59,210 bases of DNA from a virus, in IMG/VR virus record IMGVR_UViG_3300035670_000236, positions 1 through 59,210 of that record; one strand, 5' to 3'. Position 1 is the stretch's first letter, and each line of letters begins with the position of its first letter. Below the pieces are notes generated by a model. It saw only the letters and a list, made by a program, of their open reading frames with translations. It made no database searches and was not told where the DNA came from. Shown here piece after piece: positions 24,436-31,930 of this stretch. The position numbers were made by a program, and so were the translations under genes.

Positions 24436-24630
24436 TCACTCATATGTTAGTAAGCACTCACTAACATATGCTTCACGTTCAGCATCCGCAATTTCCCGGA
24501 GTTCGGCGTTCACTTCCTCGATCCAGCCGCCTTCCTCATACCATTGACGGTACTCAAGTTCGGCTTGATAGGCTAGATAGCCAGGGTCCTCTTCAATGGA
24601 AATTTCATCAAAGGGATCGAAAGCACTCAT
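24436..24630 (-). CDS. Small acidic hypothetical protein
   Basis: 64 residues from the ATG at 24630 (MSAFDPFDEISIEEDPGYLA), chosen over the adjacent ATG at 24633 because GGAG is then 6 nt away. Glu-rich and helical. The last codons are built from the CATATGTTAGT palindrome. Own promoter at 24661-24689. Confidence 0.65.
   Translation of the reverse strand: MSAFDPFDEISIEEDPGYLAYQAELEYRQWYEEGGWIEEVNAELREIADAEREAYVSECLLTYE
24441..24470. repeat. Operator-like palindrome CATATGTTAGT-8-ACTAACATATG
   Basis: Perfect 11-bp arms with an 8-bp centre, spanning the end of the small acidic gene. Shorter relatives occur at 25879-25904 and 28106-28121 and degenerate ones near 27368 and 51527, always upstream of a cassette promoter. 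Confidence 0.8.
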
Positions 24631-24660
24631 CATTTTCTCCAATGTCGATTTCATGGTGAA

Positions 24661-24689
24661 AGTATATCAGAGGAACGATTCTATGTCAA
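24661..24689 (-). promoter_or_regulatory. Sigma70-type promoter
   Basis: TTGACA - 17 nt - TATACT, lying in the last codons of the 66-aa gene and reading into the 24436-24630 gene. Confidence 0.8.
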
Positions 24690-24867
24690 CTTCAATTTCC
24701 CGAATGTTGCCATCAGGCAACACCTCAACAATCTTGCCGAGAATCATCCACTCATCCAACGGCATTTTTTGTTCGGTAAATTCATCCAGAAATTTCTTGC
24801 ATTCTTGCAAAGTCTCGAATTGTTTCGATCCAGTCAAGTTTCGGTCAAAAGGTTTAGCGAGGTACAT
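24667..24867 (-). CDS. Hypothetical protein
   Basis: 66 residues (MYLAKPFDRNLTGSKQFETL), helical, with MPLDEWMILGKIVEVLPDG. Its ATG overlaps the stop of the upstream gene by 1 nt. Not recognised. Confidence 0.65.
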   Translation of the reverse strand: MYLAKPFDRNLTGSKQFETLQECKKFLDEFTEQKMPLDEWMILGKIVEVLPDGNIREIEVDIESFL

Positions 24868-25241
24868 TATTCATCTCCATTACAAAATTCAACAAAGGCT
24901 TCATAGTCACCTTCAAAAATCACTTCGGTTGGATTCTTCACAACCACACGATTTTCGAAAACATGGTACTCATAATCCTGCCAGCAGTCGTTTGACGTAA
25001 CCGGGTAGATATAAAATCCACCAACAGACTGTTTAAAATTGGCGATCATTTGAGCCGCAAGGCAACCCATGCCGTTTGCAAGTTTAGGCTTCACTTCACC
25101 GTAACCATTCACAATTTCAAAGCCGCTTAGAAACTCTGCAAGTTCAGCACCATGTCCTGACGGATAACCATCAAACTGGCGATACATATTAATCAGAGGT
25201 GCATCACCATCATACACAAAAGTCAAAGACCTAGTTCCCAT
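24867..25241 (-). CDS. Conserved phage protein (MGTRSLTFVYDG)
   Basis: 124 residues opening MGTRSLTFVYDGDAPLINMY and QFDGYPSGHGAELAEFL; similar openings occur in many phage and some bacterial proteins of unknown role. Soluble alpha/beta. Overlaps the small membrane protein gene upstream (TAATG). Confidence 0.78.
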   Translation of the reverse strand: MGTRSLTFVYDGDAPLINMYRQFDGYPSGHGAELAEFLSGFEIVNGYGEVKPKLANGMGCLAAQMIANFKQSVGGFYIYPVTSNDCWQDYEYHVFENRVVVKNPTEVIFEGDYEAFVEFCNGDE

Positions 25242-25402
25242 TACGCCTCCTTAGAAAGTGCATTTGCACCAGAATACATGATAGCAAGACCAGCCATTGC
25301 CAACAATGTGCCTTGCAATAGAGTAGCCGATTCAGTCTCAATACCGCCAACAGCGCCAGCAGTAATCAGAATGCCTAGTAAAAATCGAATCGAACCTTTC
25401 AT
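25241..25402 (-). CDS. Small membrane protein (53 aa)
   Basis: Opens MKGSIRFLLGILITAGAVGG with one or two hydrophobic segments (LLQGTLLAMAGLAIMYSGAN). AAGGAGAAGGTCA is its ribosome site, formed by the end of the previous gene (ATGA overlap). The pattern is like small membrane proteins at 27876 and 28433 and of marine T4-like phages. Confidence 0.7.
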   Translation of the reverse strand: MKGSIRFLLGILITAGAVGGIETESATLLQGTLLAMAGLAIMYSGANALSKEA

Positions 25403-25557
25403 TGACCTTCTCCTTTAGCAGTCACTTCGCGGTCTTGCAATTCAGCACCAACAGCAAAGTAAATTTGTTCAAGATATTCTTTCGGCATTTTATCAATACT
25501 CTGATAAAAGTCGGAAGCAACCATCATCAAAATTTCTTCTTCGTTATAGTCATACAT
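25399..25557 (-). CDS. Small acidic protein (52 aa)
   Basis: Opens MYDYNEEEILMMVASDFYQS and ends REVTAKGEGQ; the final codons double as the ribosome site of the next gene. Its start is coupled to the upstream stop (TAATG). Role unknown. Confidence 0.65.
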   Translation of the reverse strand: MYDYNEEEILMMVASDFYQSIDKMPKEYLEQIYFAVGAELQDREVTAKGEGQ

Positions 25558-25790
25558 TATACAGTCTCCATTTTACATTTAGCAAGTCGTTTCAAATGAC
25601 GGACAACTTCCTCAGTAGAATCGAATCGATCAGCCGCTAGGGAAGTCAACATTGCTTCCAAAACACCGGACATAGCCGCGTAGGGCGATCCGTATGCTGC
25701 CCGCGCAGCATCCTCATATTCACGCATTGCATTGCGGATCATACCAGCACGGAGAGACCGGGCTTCCATTTCACGCGCAAATTTACTCAT
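25557..25790 (-). CDS. Hypothetical basic/helical protein
   Basis: 77 residues from the ATG at 25790 (MSKFAREMEARSLRAGMIRN), with GAGGAGAAGTT upstream. Ala/Arg-rich helices. First gene after the promoter at 25818-25845. Confidence 0.68.
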   Translation of the reverse strand: MSKFAREMEARSLRAGMIRNAMREYEDAARAAYGSPYAAMSGVLEAMLTSLAADRFDSTEEVVRHLKRLAKCKMETV

Positions 25791-25817
25791 AACTTCTCCT
25801 CTCAATCAACAGACTAC

Positions 25818-25845
25818 AGTATACCATAGTTGGACAGAATGTCAA
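25818..25845 (-). promoter_or_regulatory. Sigma70-type promoter of the repeated cassette
   Basis: TTGACA - 16 nt - TATACT, preceded by CCC and an A-tract and by a palindrome at 25879-25904. Leader contains CTGTTGATTGAGAGGAG. Confidence 0.85.
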
Positions 25846-25878
25846 GGGTTATTTTCGGCTTGTCGCGAAAAAACAACA

Positions 25879-25904
25879 TATGTTAGTAAGCACTCACTAA
25901 CATA
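25879..25904. repeat. Operator-like palindrome TATGTTAGT-8-ACTAACATA
   Basis: 9-bp arms; the minus-strand ACTAA supplies the stop codon of the 48-aa gene. Sits about 35 bp upstream of the -35 box. Confidence 0.75.
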
Positions 25905-26029
25905 ACTATAGTCGCGATAAATGAAATTTCCAGAATTCCCATAATGAGAACGGTTATCACATCCGCCGTTTCCATAGTGGAAGCGGCTAGTGTGATATCG
26001 TCCCAGGTATCGCGTAAAAATTCAATCAT
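25883..26029 (-). CDS. Small membrane protein (48 aa)
   Basis: Opens MIEFLRDTWDDITLAASTME, then one long hydrophobic helix (VITVLIMGILEISFIATIVM). Start overlaps the upstream stop (ATGA). The C-terminus LVSAY is encoded by the palindrome. Confidence 0.65.
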   Translation of the reverse strand: MIEFLRDTWDDITLAASTMETADVITVLIMGILEISFIATIVMLVSAY

Positions 26030-26247
26030 CGCACGATATCAAAATGTTCGCCGAGATACAAGTCAAAGGTTTTGACAAGGTGTTCGTAGTCGCCTTTCTT
26101 CATTTCCTCAACAATCCGTTCACCCAATTCTGGCGCACCAGATTGTCGGAAAGTTTTCAGAACCACGCCAATCAAATAGAATGCATTGCCTTGTGGACCA
26201 CTCAAGTCAATTTGAGGTTTAAACTTTTTAGGCTTTTTGCGAATCAT
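26026..26247 (-). CDS. Hypothetical protein with basic N-terminus
   Basis: 73 residues from the ATG at 26247 (MIRKKPKKFKPQIDLSGPQG), with AGGAGTGGTA upstream; the ATG overlaps the previous stop. The rest is a compact helical domain (NAFYLIGVVLKTFRQSGAPE). Not recognised. Confidence 0.68.
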   Translation of the reverse strand: MIRKKPKKFKPQIDLSGPQGNAFYLIGVVLKTFRQSGAPELGERIVEEMKKGDYEHLVKTFDLYLGEHFDIVR

Positions 26248-26513
26248 TACCACTCCTTTTGTGCAAAAGGTGTTTCATTGTAGCCAGCCATGTAAGCAGC
26301 AATTTCTTCTTCACTCATGTCCACTTCTTCAATCTTAGTCGATTGATAGGTGTCGCCAGTAAAATAATGAGGTTCCGCAGCCCGACCATAGTATGCATCA
26401 GCACTACCACGGTCGTAAGCGCCACCATGGCGAGTAAACACTTCACGTTCAGAAAAATTCATTTCATCACTCCTAGATGCAGCCATGAGCCGCTTACTTT
26501 GAAAACCAGTCAT
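26247..26513 (-). CDS. Conserved phage protein (RGSADAYYGR)
   Basis: 88 residues. FTRHGGAYDRGSADAYYGRA and the following PHYFTGDTY are blocks known from phage hypothetical proteins. Acidic C-terminus. Overlaps the Gp88 gene by 1 nt. Confidence 0.75.
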   Translation of the reverse strand: MTGFQSKRLMAASRSDEMNFSEREVFTRHGGAYDRGSADAYYGRAAEPHYFTGDTYQSTKIEEVDMSEEEIAAYMAGYNETPFAQKEW

Positions 26514-27265
26514 TATGCAGCCTTCAACATGATAGTGGGAAACTTCACAAAACCGCTGGTGTCTTTCTTAGCCTTACCCTTTGCGTAAAGACCAACTACA
26601 ACACCCTTCGGATCAAGGAATCGCAGGTCGGAATCGTCACCGTTGAAAACAGGAACACCTTTGTAATCTTCAGGCATCGGTTCGGTTTTCTTGATACCGA
26701 ACACAACCGCAACATTCATACCAAACAGAGTCATAGCCTTGAAAACGTCAGAATCGTTTCCGTCAGCAGCCGAGAATGTCAGGTGATAATTCGGAATATC
26801 TTTCACTTTACGACCAAGCACCTTGGTGTAGTCATAGAATTGAACCTCAGGAAAAGCGGCGAACACATTACGGAACAATTGTCCGTTACGCACAACCTCA
26901 TACTTTTCAAACGAAAGGTCACTGGTGCCGTTCAGGCGGAACACAGGAATCAAATTTTTCTTGGCGCTTTGCTTGATAGCCAATTCGATATCTTTAACCA
27001 GCAGAGCCATAAACTCAACACGGTTTTCGAAAAACATGCGAGTCTTACGCTTCCTGGCTTCTTGAATCACGTTAGTGGATTCGCCACGCTTAAACATCCC
27101 GCCGCGACCAGCGGTGTTCAGACAGGCTGCGGTGCAACCGGCAGTCCGCTTGGGACAGGTTTCGTAACCGCTTACGTTAGCAGGCGCAAGGTGTAGAATG
27201 TAGGTGTTGTAACCTTGGGACATTCCTTTGAGAATCTTGGGATTACCGGTCGAAAGCAGTTTCAT
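26513..27265 (-). CDS. Gp88 family protein
   Basis: 250 residues from the ATG at 27265 (MKLLSTGNPKILKGMSQGYN), with AAAGGACTGAAT upstream. The Cys-rich block YETCPKRTAGCTAACLNTAG is diagnostic for the Gp88 family (PF17338) of mycobacteriophages and other phages. The Cys residues may bind a metal. Function unknown. Served by the strong promoter at 27296-27323. Confidence 0.85.
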   Translation of the reverse strand: MKLLSTGNPKILKGMSQGYNTYILHLAPANVSGYETCPKRTAGCTAACLNTAGRGGMFKRGESTNVIQEARKRKTRMFFENRVEFMALLVKDIELAIKQSAKKNLIPVFRLNGTSDLSFEKYEVVRNGQLFRNVFAAFPEVQFYDYTKVLGRKVKDIPNYHLTFSAADGNDSDVFKAMTLFGMNVAVVFGIKKTEPMPEDYKGVPVFNGDDSDLRFLDPKGVVVGLYAKGKAKKDTSGFVKFPTIMLKAA

Positions 27266-27295
27266 ATTCAGTCCTTTTCTCACTCAACAGATTCT

Positions 27296-27323
27296 ATTAT
27301 ACACCATTCCTACCGCTTGTCAA
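27296..27323 (-). promoter_or_regulatory. Sigma70-type promoter of the repeated cassette
   Basis: TTGACA - 16 nt - TATAAT with upstream A-tracts (GAAAAAAAGTTGAAAAAAG), a TGTTG/CAACA hairpin and, further up, a degenerate TAGTAAGTAAGCACTAAC element. Leader CTGTTGAGTGAGAAAAGGA. Confidence 0.9.
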
Positions 27324-27385
27324 CAACTTTTTTCAACTTTTTTTCGATTGTTGCATGAAAACAACACTAGTAAGTAAGCACTAAC

Positions 27386-27601
27386 TTAGCAGTAGAAATT
27401 GGTTTCAAATCCGCAAGCATCATAAACAACTTCACGGACCGCGGTGTCCGTAGCCTCGCCATACAATTGTGCATCCGAATACGCAAGGACGCAAAGTTCC
27501 GAGTAAGTCCTAGCCCAGTCCCAACCGTTTGCCTTAGCGGCTTCAACAATCTTAGCAACAGCGGCATTACCTTCAGCGGTGAACATTGCAAAATCAGTCA
27601 T
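27386..27601 (-). CDS. Hypothetical protein
   Basis: 71 residues from the ATG at 27601 (MTDFAMFTAEGNAAVAKIVE), GGAGAAAATA upstream. Looks like a phasin/host-takeover-size helical protein: Ala-rich with ANGWDWARTYSELCVLAYS. Function not recognised. Confidence 0.68.
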   Translation of the reverse strand: MTDFAMFTAEGNAAVAKIVEAAKANGWDWARTYSELCVLAYSDAQLYGEATDTAVREVVYDACGFETNFYC

Positions 27602-27613
27602 TATTTTCTCCAA

Positions 27614-27859
27614 TCAAACCAAATCAACTTGAACCTGATAGCCGCGAACGTCACATGCAAGACCAATCGGCTGAATCTTTTCAACACGGCGCATCATAGC
27701 CAACTTCATCATTGCTTCCCACACGGCTACGCGCTGGTCGGTTTGACCAAACATGTCAAACGCCATTTCTTTCACCGTAGTGTAGAGAATGATGCCGTTA
27801 ATAATAACGCGAAATTTTTGAGAATTTTTGAAACCGTCAATGATCGTTTTGGTACGCAT
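27614..27859 (-). CDS. Hypothetical basic protein
   Basis: 81 residues from the ATG at 27859 (MRTKTIIDGFKNSQKFRVII), TAGGAGATTCTAGA upstream. Alpha/beta with EAMMKLAMMRRVEKIQPIGL. Not recognised. Confidence 0.66.
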   Translation of the reverse strand: MRTKTIIDGFKNSQKFRVIINGIILYTTVKEMAFDMFGQTDQRVAVWEAMMKLAMMRRVEKIQPIGLACDVRGYQVQVDLV

Positions 27860-27875
27860 TCTAGAATCTCCTAAA

Positions 27876-27968
27876 TTAACCGAGGGTCTTAACAGAGCCA
27901 GCAACAGCGCCGCCAGCGAGAACCATCACAAGAAAAACACTCAAAACAACAATCAGAAACGTAGTCAT
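27876..27968 (-). CDS. 30-residue membrane peptide
   Basis: Opens MTTFLIVVLSVFLVMVLAGG and ends AVAGSVKTLG, a single-span helix. Strong AAGGAGATTTTG site. First gene after the promoter at 28004-28031. Confidence 0.62.
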   Translation of the reverse strand: MTTFLIVVLSVFLVMVLAGGAVAGSVKTLG

Positions 27969-28003
27969 CAAAATCTCCTTATCAATCACTCACTACAGAT
28001 ACT

Positions 28004-28031
28004 ATTCTACAGGACTTTCGGCAAAAGTCAA
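28004..28031 (-). promoter_or_regulatory. Sigma70-type promoter of the repeated cassette
   Basis: TTGACT - 16 nt - TAGAAT, with CCC, A-tract and GTTGTTTTCGGACAAC hairpin upstream, and the palindrome at 28106-28121. Confidence 0.78.
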
Positions 28032-28105
28032 GGGTTTTCTACAAAAAAATAGGGATGTTGTCCGAAAACAACACCCCTAAGTCATTGATTTATAAGAAAG
28101 TATTA

Positions 28106-28121
28106 GTTAGTGTTCACTAAC
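28106..28121. repeat. Operator-like palindrome GTTAGTG-TT-CACTAAC
   Basis: 7-bp arms, 2-bp centre. On the minus strand CACTAA supplies the stop of the 109-aa gene, as in the 25879 copy. Confidence 0.72.
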
Positions 28122-28436
28122 ATGCTCATTTTGTTGCATTTTTTCAATGTCTGACACGATTCTACCCCATCGTTCTTGAGAATCATTCTCATCTTCTTCG
28201 GCAATTTCCGACCATGAGTCAGTTCGAACCTCATCCCAGAGGACCTGAAACTGATCATAAAGTTTAGAATCAATATCCTCAATCATGCCAAGCAAAGTAT
28301 ACATGACGGTTGTTACTTCATCAATGTCTGAACCAGTCTCAGCGATTCCCCTAGTCGTAACATCAAGCAACGTTTTAAATTCTCGCACACGATAGACTTG
28401 AGTTTCAAGTTCATTCAAAGTATTCCAATGTTTCAT
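28107..28436 (-). CDS. Hypothetical acidic helical protein
   Basis: 109 residues (MKHWNTLNELETQVYRVREF), acidic with VTTVMYTLLGMIEDIDSKLY; probably helical bundle. ATGA overlap with the gene upstream. Not recognised. Confidence 0.68.
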   Translation of the reverse strand: MKHWNTLNELETQVYRVREFKTLLDVTTRGIAETGSDIDEVTTVMYTLLGMIEDIDSKLYDQFQVLWDEVRTDSWSEIAEEDENDSQERWGRIVSDIEKMQQNEHVSEH

Positions 28437-28561
28437 TTCGAATTTTCCTTTAGTGAGGTTTTAAATTTTTCAACTTGTGCATCGGCTAATGTAGCCAGAC
28501 CAGAAAGACCAACAGTCGCAATGACGATACCGACAACTACTCCTGATAGAAATCGTATCAT
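28433..28561 (-). CDS. Small membrane protein (42 aa)
   Basis: Opens MIRFLSGVVVGIVIATVGLS, a single N-terminal helix, followed by a charged tail (VEKFKTSLKENSK). GGGAGACAGC upstream. Stop and start codons overlap neighbours on both sides. Confidence 0.68.
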   Translation of the reverse strand: MIRFLSGVVVGIVIATVGLSGLATLADAQVEKFKTSLKENSK

Positions 28562-28872
28562 GCTGTCTCCCAAATCATTTCATCACGAATCTTAACTGAT
28601 TCTGCACCATCATATTCGTGAATCTGAAATGCAGTTCCTTCAGGCAACCACGCAACATAGAGTCCATCTAGACCGCCAAGATATGCATCGGGATATTTTT
28701 CTTCACAATACTTTTCAATTTCATGCCAGTCTGGTTCTTCGCAGTCTACCATTCTTGCAACAACAGGATCGAAAAGCATTTCAGGATAGTCATAGTTCCA
28801 AGTAGACCAGCCAGCGCCAAATCCACCTGAAACTAGAACAGCAACTTTACCATCACGAATAAGTTTTTGCAC
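28558..28872 (-). CDS. Conserved phage protein (GFGAGWSTWN)
   Basis: 104 residues. DGKVAVLVSGGFGAGWSTWN and LGGLDGLYVAWLPEGTAFQI are conserved blocks in proteins of many phages. Soluble alpha/beta, function unknown. Follows the phosphoesterase stop directly. Confidence 0.8.
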   Translation of the reverse strand: MQKLIRDGKVAVLVSGGFGAGWSTWNYDYPEMLFDPVVARMVDCEEPDWHEIEKYCEEKYPDAYLGGLDGLYVAWLPEGTAFQIHEYDGAESVKIRDEMIWETA

Positions 28873-29799
28873 TTAAATCTCCACAGTTTTCAATTCAAAT
28901 ACATCTGCACGATGTTCATAATTAATGTAACCACGAGGATTGCACACAATGCGAGTGCTACCAATCATATAATCAAAGTCCTCATGAGTATGTCCATGAG
29001 TCCACAGTTTGATGTTTGGATTATCCAGCATCAGATTTTCAAGACTGCTACTGTATCCACCATTCATCAATTGTTCATCCTTATAGCGAGGATGAGTAGA
29101 TTGCCTGCTTGGTGCATGATGCCCAACCACAACAACCTTTTGAGTTCCAAATGTATTCAGAAACACGTTCAATTCAGTAAGATAAGCCTTGTGGTCTTCT
29201 ACTGCATCTTCTGGAGAGAATTTAGCATCGCGCTTGCGAAACTCCGCTTGATACAGTTGTCTACCATTTTCATCTAGTTTCTTGTCTCCGTTTTCATCTA
29301 GAAGAGCAACGTCTACCCTATAAGTAACTTGCTTGTTGCTATTCTTTACGATACGAAAGTCATTCATCATACCAGAAATACTATGCAAAGTCAAGGGGTC
29401 TTCTTTGTTCATATCAGTCCAAAGAGTACCACCAAAGAAAGGTACACCATCAAGCACTACGCTTTCTTTATCAAGCACATGCAGATTGACAAGATAACCC
29501 AATTGTTCTTTTAGATTACTCATTGTAGTCGCATAGTCGCCATGATAGTGTTCATGATTGCCTGCAACATAAACCACATGCTTAAATTCTTTGCAACAGT
29601 TTTGAAAGAAAGAATGGTATGCATCACTCTTTGCGAATGACGTACCCAATTCTTTTGCAGTCTCATCAAACTTATACAAGTCATTGGACACGCAGATATC
29701 ACCAGATAGCACTAGCACATCTGCGCCATCCGTATTCTTGAGTTCGATAGGACCAAACTCAAGATGGATATCACTACATACAGAAATCTTCATTTTCAA
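28873..29799 (-). CDS. Calcineurin-like metallophosphoesterase
   Basis: 308 residues with all phosphoesterase motifs in order: CSDIHLEFG (D-x-H), VLSGDICVS (GD), YVAGNHEHYHG (GNHE), VVVGHHAPS (GHH) and LWTHGHTHEDFD (GHTH). Likely acts on cyclic or polynucleotide phosphates; substrate unknown. Overlaps the upstream gene by 4 nt. Confidence 0.92.
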   Translation of the reverse strand: MKMKISVCSDIHLEFGPIELKNTDGADVLVLSGDICVSNDLYKFDETAKELGTSFAKSDAYHSFFQNCCKEFKHVVYVAGNHEHYHGDYATTMSNLKEQLGYLVNLHVLDKESVVLDGVPFFGGTLWTDMNKEDPLTLHSISGMMNDFRIVKNSNKQVTYRVDVALLDENGDKKLDENGRQLYQAEFRKRDAKFSPEDAVEDHKAYLTELNVFLNTFGTQKVVVVGHHAPSRQSTHPRYKDEQLMNGGYSSSLENLMLDNPNIKLWTHGHTHEDFDYMIGSTRIVCNPRGYINYEHRADVFELKTVEI

Positions 29800-30338
29800 C
29801 CTTCTTTTTTGTTCATTTCATCAAATTCTTGTTGAAGTTCATTTAAACTTTGTTCATCGGAATCTTCTTCGTCTTCATCATCCCATGATTCGAAACTATC
29901 ATGTAGATTCCAATTTTCTACAAGATGTTCTGGAATGTCATCCAAATCTTCTGCGCTACTGTATTCATAGCATTCATCGATACCATCGATGTATTCACCG
30001 ACAAACCCCATACCTTCTTCGCAGTATTCAGATTCTACAACAAGTCCTGTTGCTTGAATTTTATCGAACAATTGAATTGGAGGAGACCATGCGGTATCGT
30101 AGACCATGAAGATTTTGTCATCATCTAGTCGTTCCCATTGGTGACAAGTCACGTTCCACTTTGTACCCCAATTCTGAACATTCCATTCATACCAGCCTTC
30201 ATTCTCAAGTTCTTTAGGTGTTGGTGCGAAATAATCAAACCAATTCTCACCATCACGCTCTGTTAGAAATGCTTCAAACTTATCAAGTTCTTCTTTACTA
30301 CCACGAATTGTTGTGGTATTATAGCACCAGTTAGGCAT
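29796..30338 (-). CDS. DUF1281/Api92-like protein
   Basis: 180 residues opening MPNWCYNTTTIRGSKEELDK, the signature of the DUF1281/Api92-like ferredoxin-fold family in phages and plasmids; WNVQNWGTKWNVTCHQWERL is also typical. The last 50 residues are very acidic. Function unknown. Confidence 0.85.
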   Translation of the reverse strand: MPNWCYNTTTIRGSKEELDKFEAFLTERDGENWFDYFAPTPKELENEGWYEWNVQNWGTKWNVTCHQWERLDDDKIFMVYDTAWSPPIQLFDKIQATGLVVESEYCEEGMGFVGEYIDGIDECYEYSSAEDLDDIPEHLVENWNLHDSFESWDDEDEEDSDEQSLNELQQEFDEMNKKEG

Positions 30339-30340
30339 AA

Positions 30341-30946
30341 TTAGTTTCCTTGTAATGCTCGAATTTCTTCGATTTTTTGATTTTCAATCTTGTCAGTTTG
30401 CTGATCAAGTTCTCGGAAAGATTTCGATGCGCGGAATCGTGCATAGAGTGCTTGATTACGCTGAATTTCTGCAACGAGAATCTTGTTTGCTTCGTCAGTA
30501 GAATACTTCAATTGAACAAAGGATCGATATCCATCGCGTTCACGCACAACCTTAAAATTGTTTCGTTGAACACCTACCATGTTGACCTTTGCAACAACAA
30601 GTCGAGTGGTACGTTCAATGTCTGCACTTGCAACACCAACACCAAGAGTGCCAGATTCAACTGCAAAGTCTTTCATCATGGAACTAGTGTGTGAAGAAAA
30701 CTGTGACGCAAGTTCACGCTTTGCAGAAAGCATTGCTTTGTCAACTGAAAACTGAAAGTCTTTAGAGAATTCAGAACCAACTGCAAAGATTGCGCCCTTC
30801 TCACTAGGCTTATCAGTATACCAGCCAGGATAATCTACTTCATTGCTGAACGTCTTAGTTTCAGTTACACTAGAGCCGCGAAAATTTGTAGTTCCACAAG
30901 CACTCAATGCAAGCACAAGCGGCAATACCATCCAAGTTTTATTCAT
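30341..30946 (-). CDS. LPP20-like lipoprotein
   Basis: 201 residues from the ATG at 30946. Signal peptide with lipobox (LVLALSACGTT), so a lipid-anchored envelope protein. The body has the LPP20-like pattern PGWYTDKPSEKGAIFAVG, then a helical repeat and YRSFVQLKYSTDEANKIL. Starts immediately after the entericidin-like gene; probably acts in the host envelope. Confidence 0.8.
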   Translation of the reverse strand: MNKTWMVLPLVLALSACGTTNFRGSSVTETKTFSNEVDYPGWYTDKPSEKGAIFAVGSEFSKDFQFSVDKAMLSAKRELASQFSSHTSSMMKDFAVESGTLGVGVASADIERTTRLVVAKVNMVGVQRNNFKVVRERDGYRSFVQLKYSTDEANKILVAEIQRNQALYARFRASKSFRELDQQTDKIENQKIEEIRALQGN

Positions 30947-30948
30947 AT

Positions 30949-31077
30949 TCACCTTCCTACATTCTTAACATATTCACCAGCACGATTCAGATCATCGCCA
31001 GCACCTTTCATCGCGCCACCCACAGTACCACAACCAACTACACTCATTGCAATTAAAATCATAACAAAGTATTTCAT
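30949..31077 (-). CDS. Entericidin-like small lipoprotein (42 aa)
   Basis: MKYFVMILIAMSVVGCGTVG is a signal peptide with lipobox VVGC; the mature part (GAMKGAGDDLNRAGEYVKNV) has the Gly-Asp-x-x-x-Ala-Gly plan of entericidins (EcnA/B), small membrane lipoproteins linked to lysis toxicity. GAGGTGATGTG upstream. Role in infection is inference. Confidence 0.72.
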   Translation of the reverse strand: MKYFVMILIAMSVVGCGTVGGAMKGAGDDLNRAGEYVKNVGR

Positions 31078-31081
31078 CACA

Positions 31082-31819
31082 TCACCTCATGATTTGAATT
31101 TGTTGACTCACAACTTTCCTTCCCAGAAAAGGTAAATCCTTTACCATCTGATTAAATTCTATTTTACTATAGGATGGTCGGAATGTCAAGTTCTCTTCGG
31201 TAAATACGAATACAATCAGTTCGTTAGATTGACTCTTGCCGATTGGCAACTTTGCCTCAAGTTTATAATTGTTTGGGGGTAAACTAAATTCGATGTTCGG
31301 CTTGAATACTTTGCCTTGCCACACAAGTTTATATGTATCATCGATAAAGTTGTATGCCGCTATGCTTCCTGCGCGATTCGAAACACCTGCTACACGAAAA
31401 CGTTCACCGTGTTTGAATTCTTGTTTAGACTGAATAGATAGTTGAATAGAATTCGTAATCTTTTCTACATCAGCATCAAGGTGTACCATGCACACCGAAT
31501 GCTTTTGTTCTGGATAGACTAACGTTTCTAATTTGTTTATCTTTTTGATTTGACCGCTTGTTTCAGAATGAAATGCTCTGAGTGTAGAACATGTTTCATC
31601 TCTACACACTTGATTGGTAGTTGATTCAATGAATTCACCAACAAAGTTTTCAATTGCGTTTTGCTTTGCTCTTTCTTCTGCAATTGAACATGCTACATTC
31701 TGTGCAGTTTCAGGACCAAAGCGATACTCACCTTCGCCAATGACTGACGAATGTGCAATATTTGCACATACTAAGATTGCTGCCGCAATTGAAGTTTTTG
31801 CGATTCGCGTTCTAACCAT
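31082..31819 (-). CDS. Exported envelope protein
   Basis: 245 residues with signal peptide (TSIAAAILVCANIAHSSVIG, cleavage near residue 24). Several Cys may form disulfides. The N-domain resembles LPP20/Flg-type stress domains (CSIAEERAKQNAIENFVGEF); the C-domain (ERFRVAGVSNRAGSIAAYNF) is beta-rich, DUF4384-like. A promoter lies inside its end. First of three envelope genes. Confidence 0.72.
   Translation of the reverse strand: MVRTRIAKTSIAAAILVCANIAHSSVIGEGEYRFGPETAQNVACSIAEERAKQNAIENFVGEFIESTTNQVCRDETCSTLRAFHSETSGQIKKINKLETLVYPEQKHSVCMVHLDADVEKITNSIQLSIQSKQEFKHGERFRVAGVSNRAGSIAAYNFIDDTYKLVWQGKVFKPNIEFSLPPNNYKLEAKLPIGKSQSNELIVFVFTEENLTFRPSYSKIEFNQMVKDLPFLGRKVVSQQIQIMR
31160..31188 (-). promoter_or_regulatory. 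Internal sigma70-type promoter
   Basis: TTGACA - 17 nt - TAAAAT near the end of the exported-protein gene, reading into the two lipoprotein genes. Confidence 0.55.
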
Positions 31820-31905
31820 AATTTAGCATCCTCTTCATTATCAAAAAATGGACTGAGCATTACACCTTTTTCTGAATGAATATAGAAATAAGTGTAATGC
31901 TCCAT
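31771..31905 (-). CDS. Small hypothetical protein (44 aa)
   Basis: Opens MEHYTYFYIHSEKGVMLSPF and FDNEEDAKLWLERESQKLQ. No clear ribosome site, and the last 49 nt overlap the exported-protein gene, so it is less certain; the amino-acid pattern looks protein-like. Confidence 0.45.
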   Translation of the reverse strand: MEHYTYFYIHSEKGVMLSPFFDNEEDAKLWLERESQKLQLRQQS

Positions 31906-31930
31906 GTCCGCATCACGATATTGGATTAAC

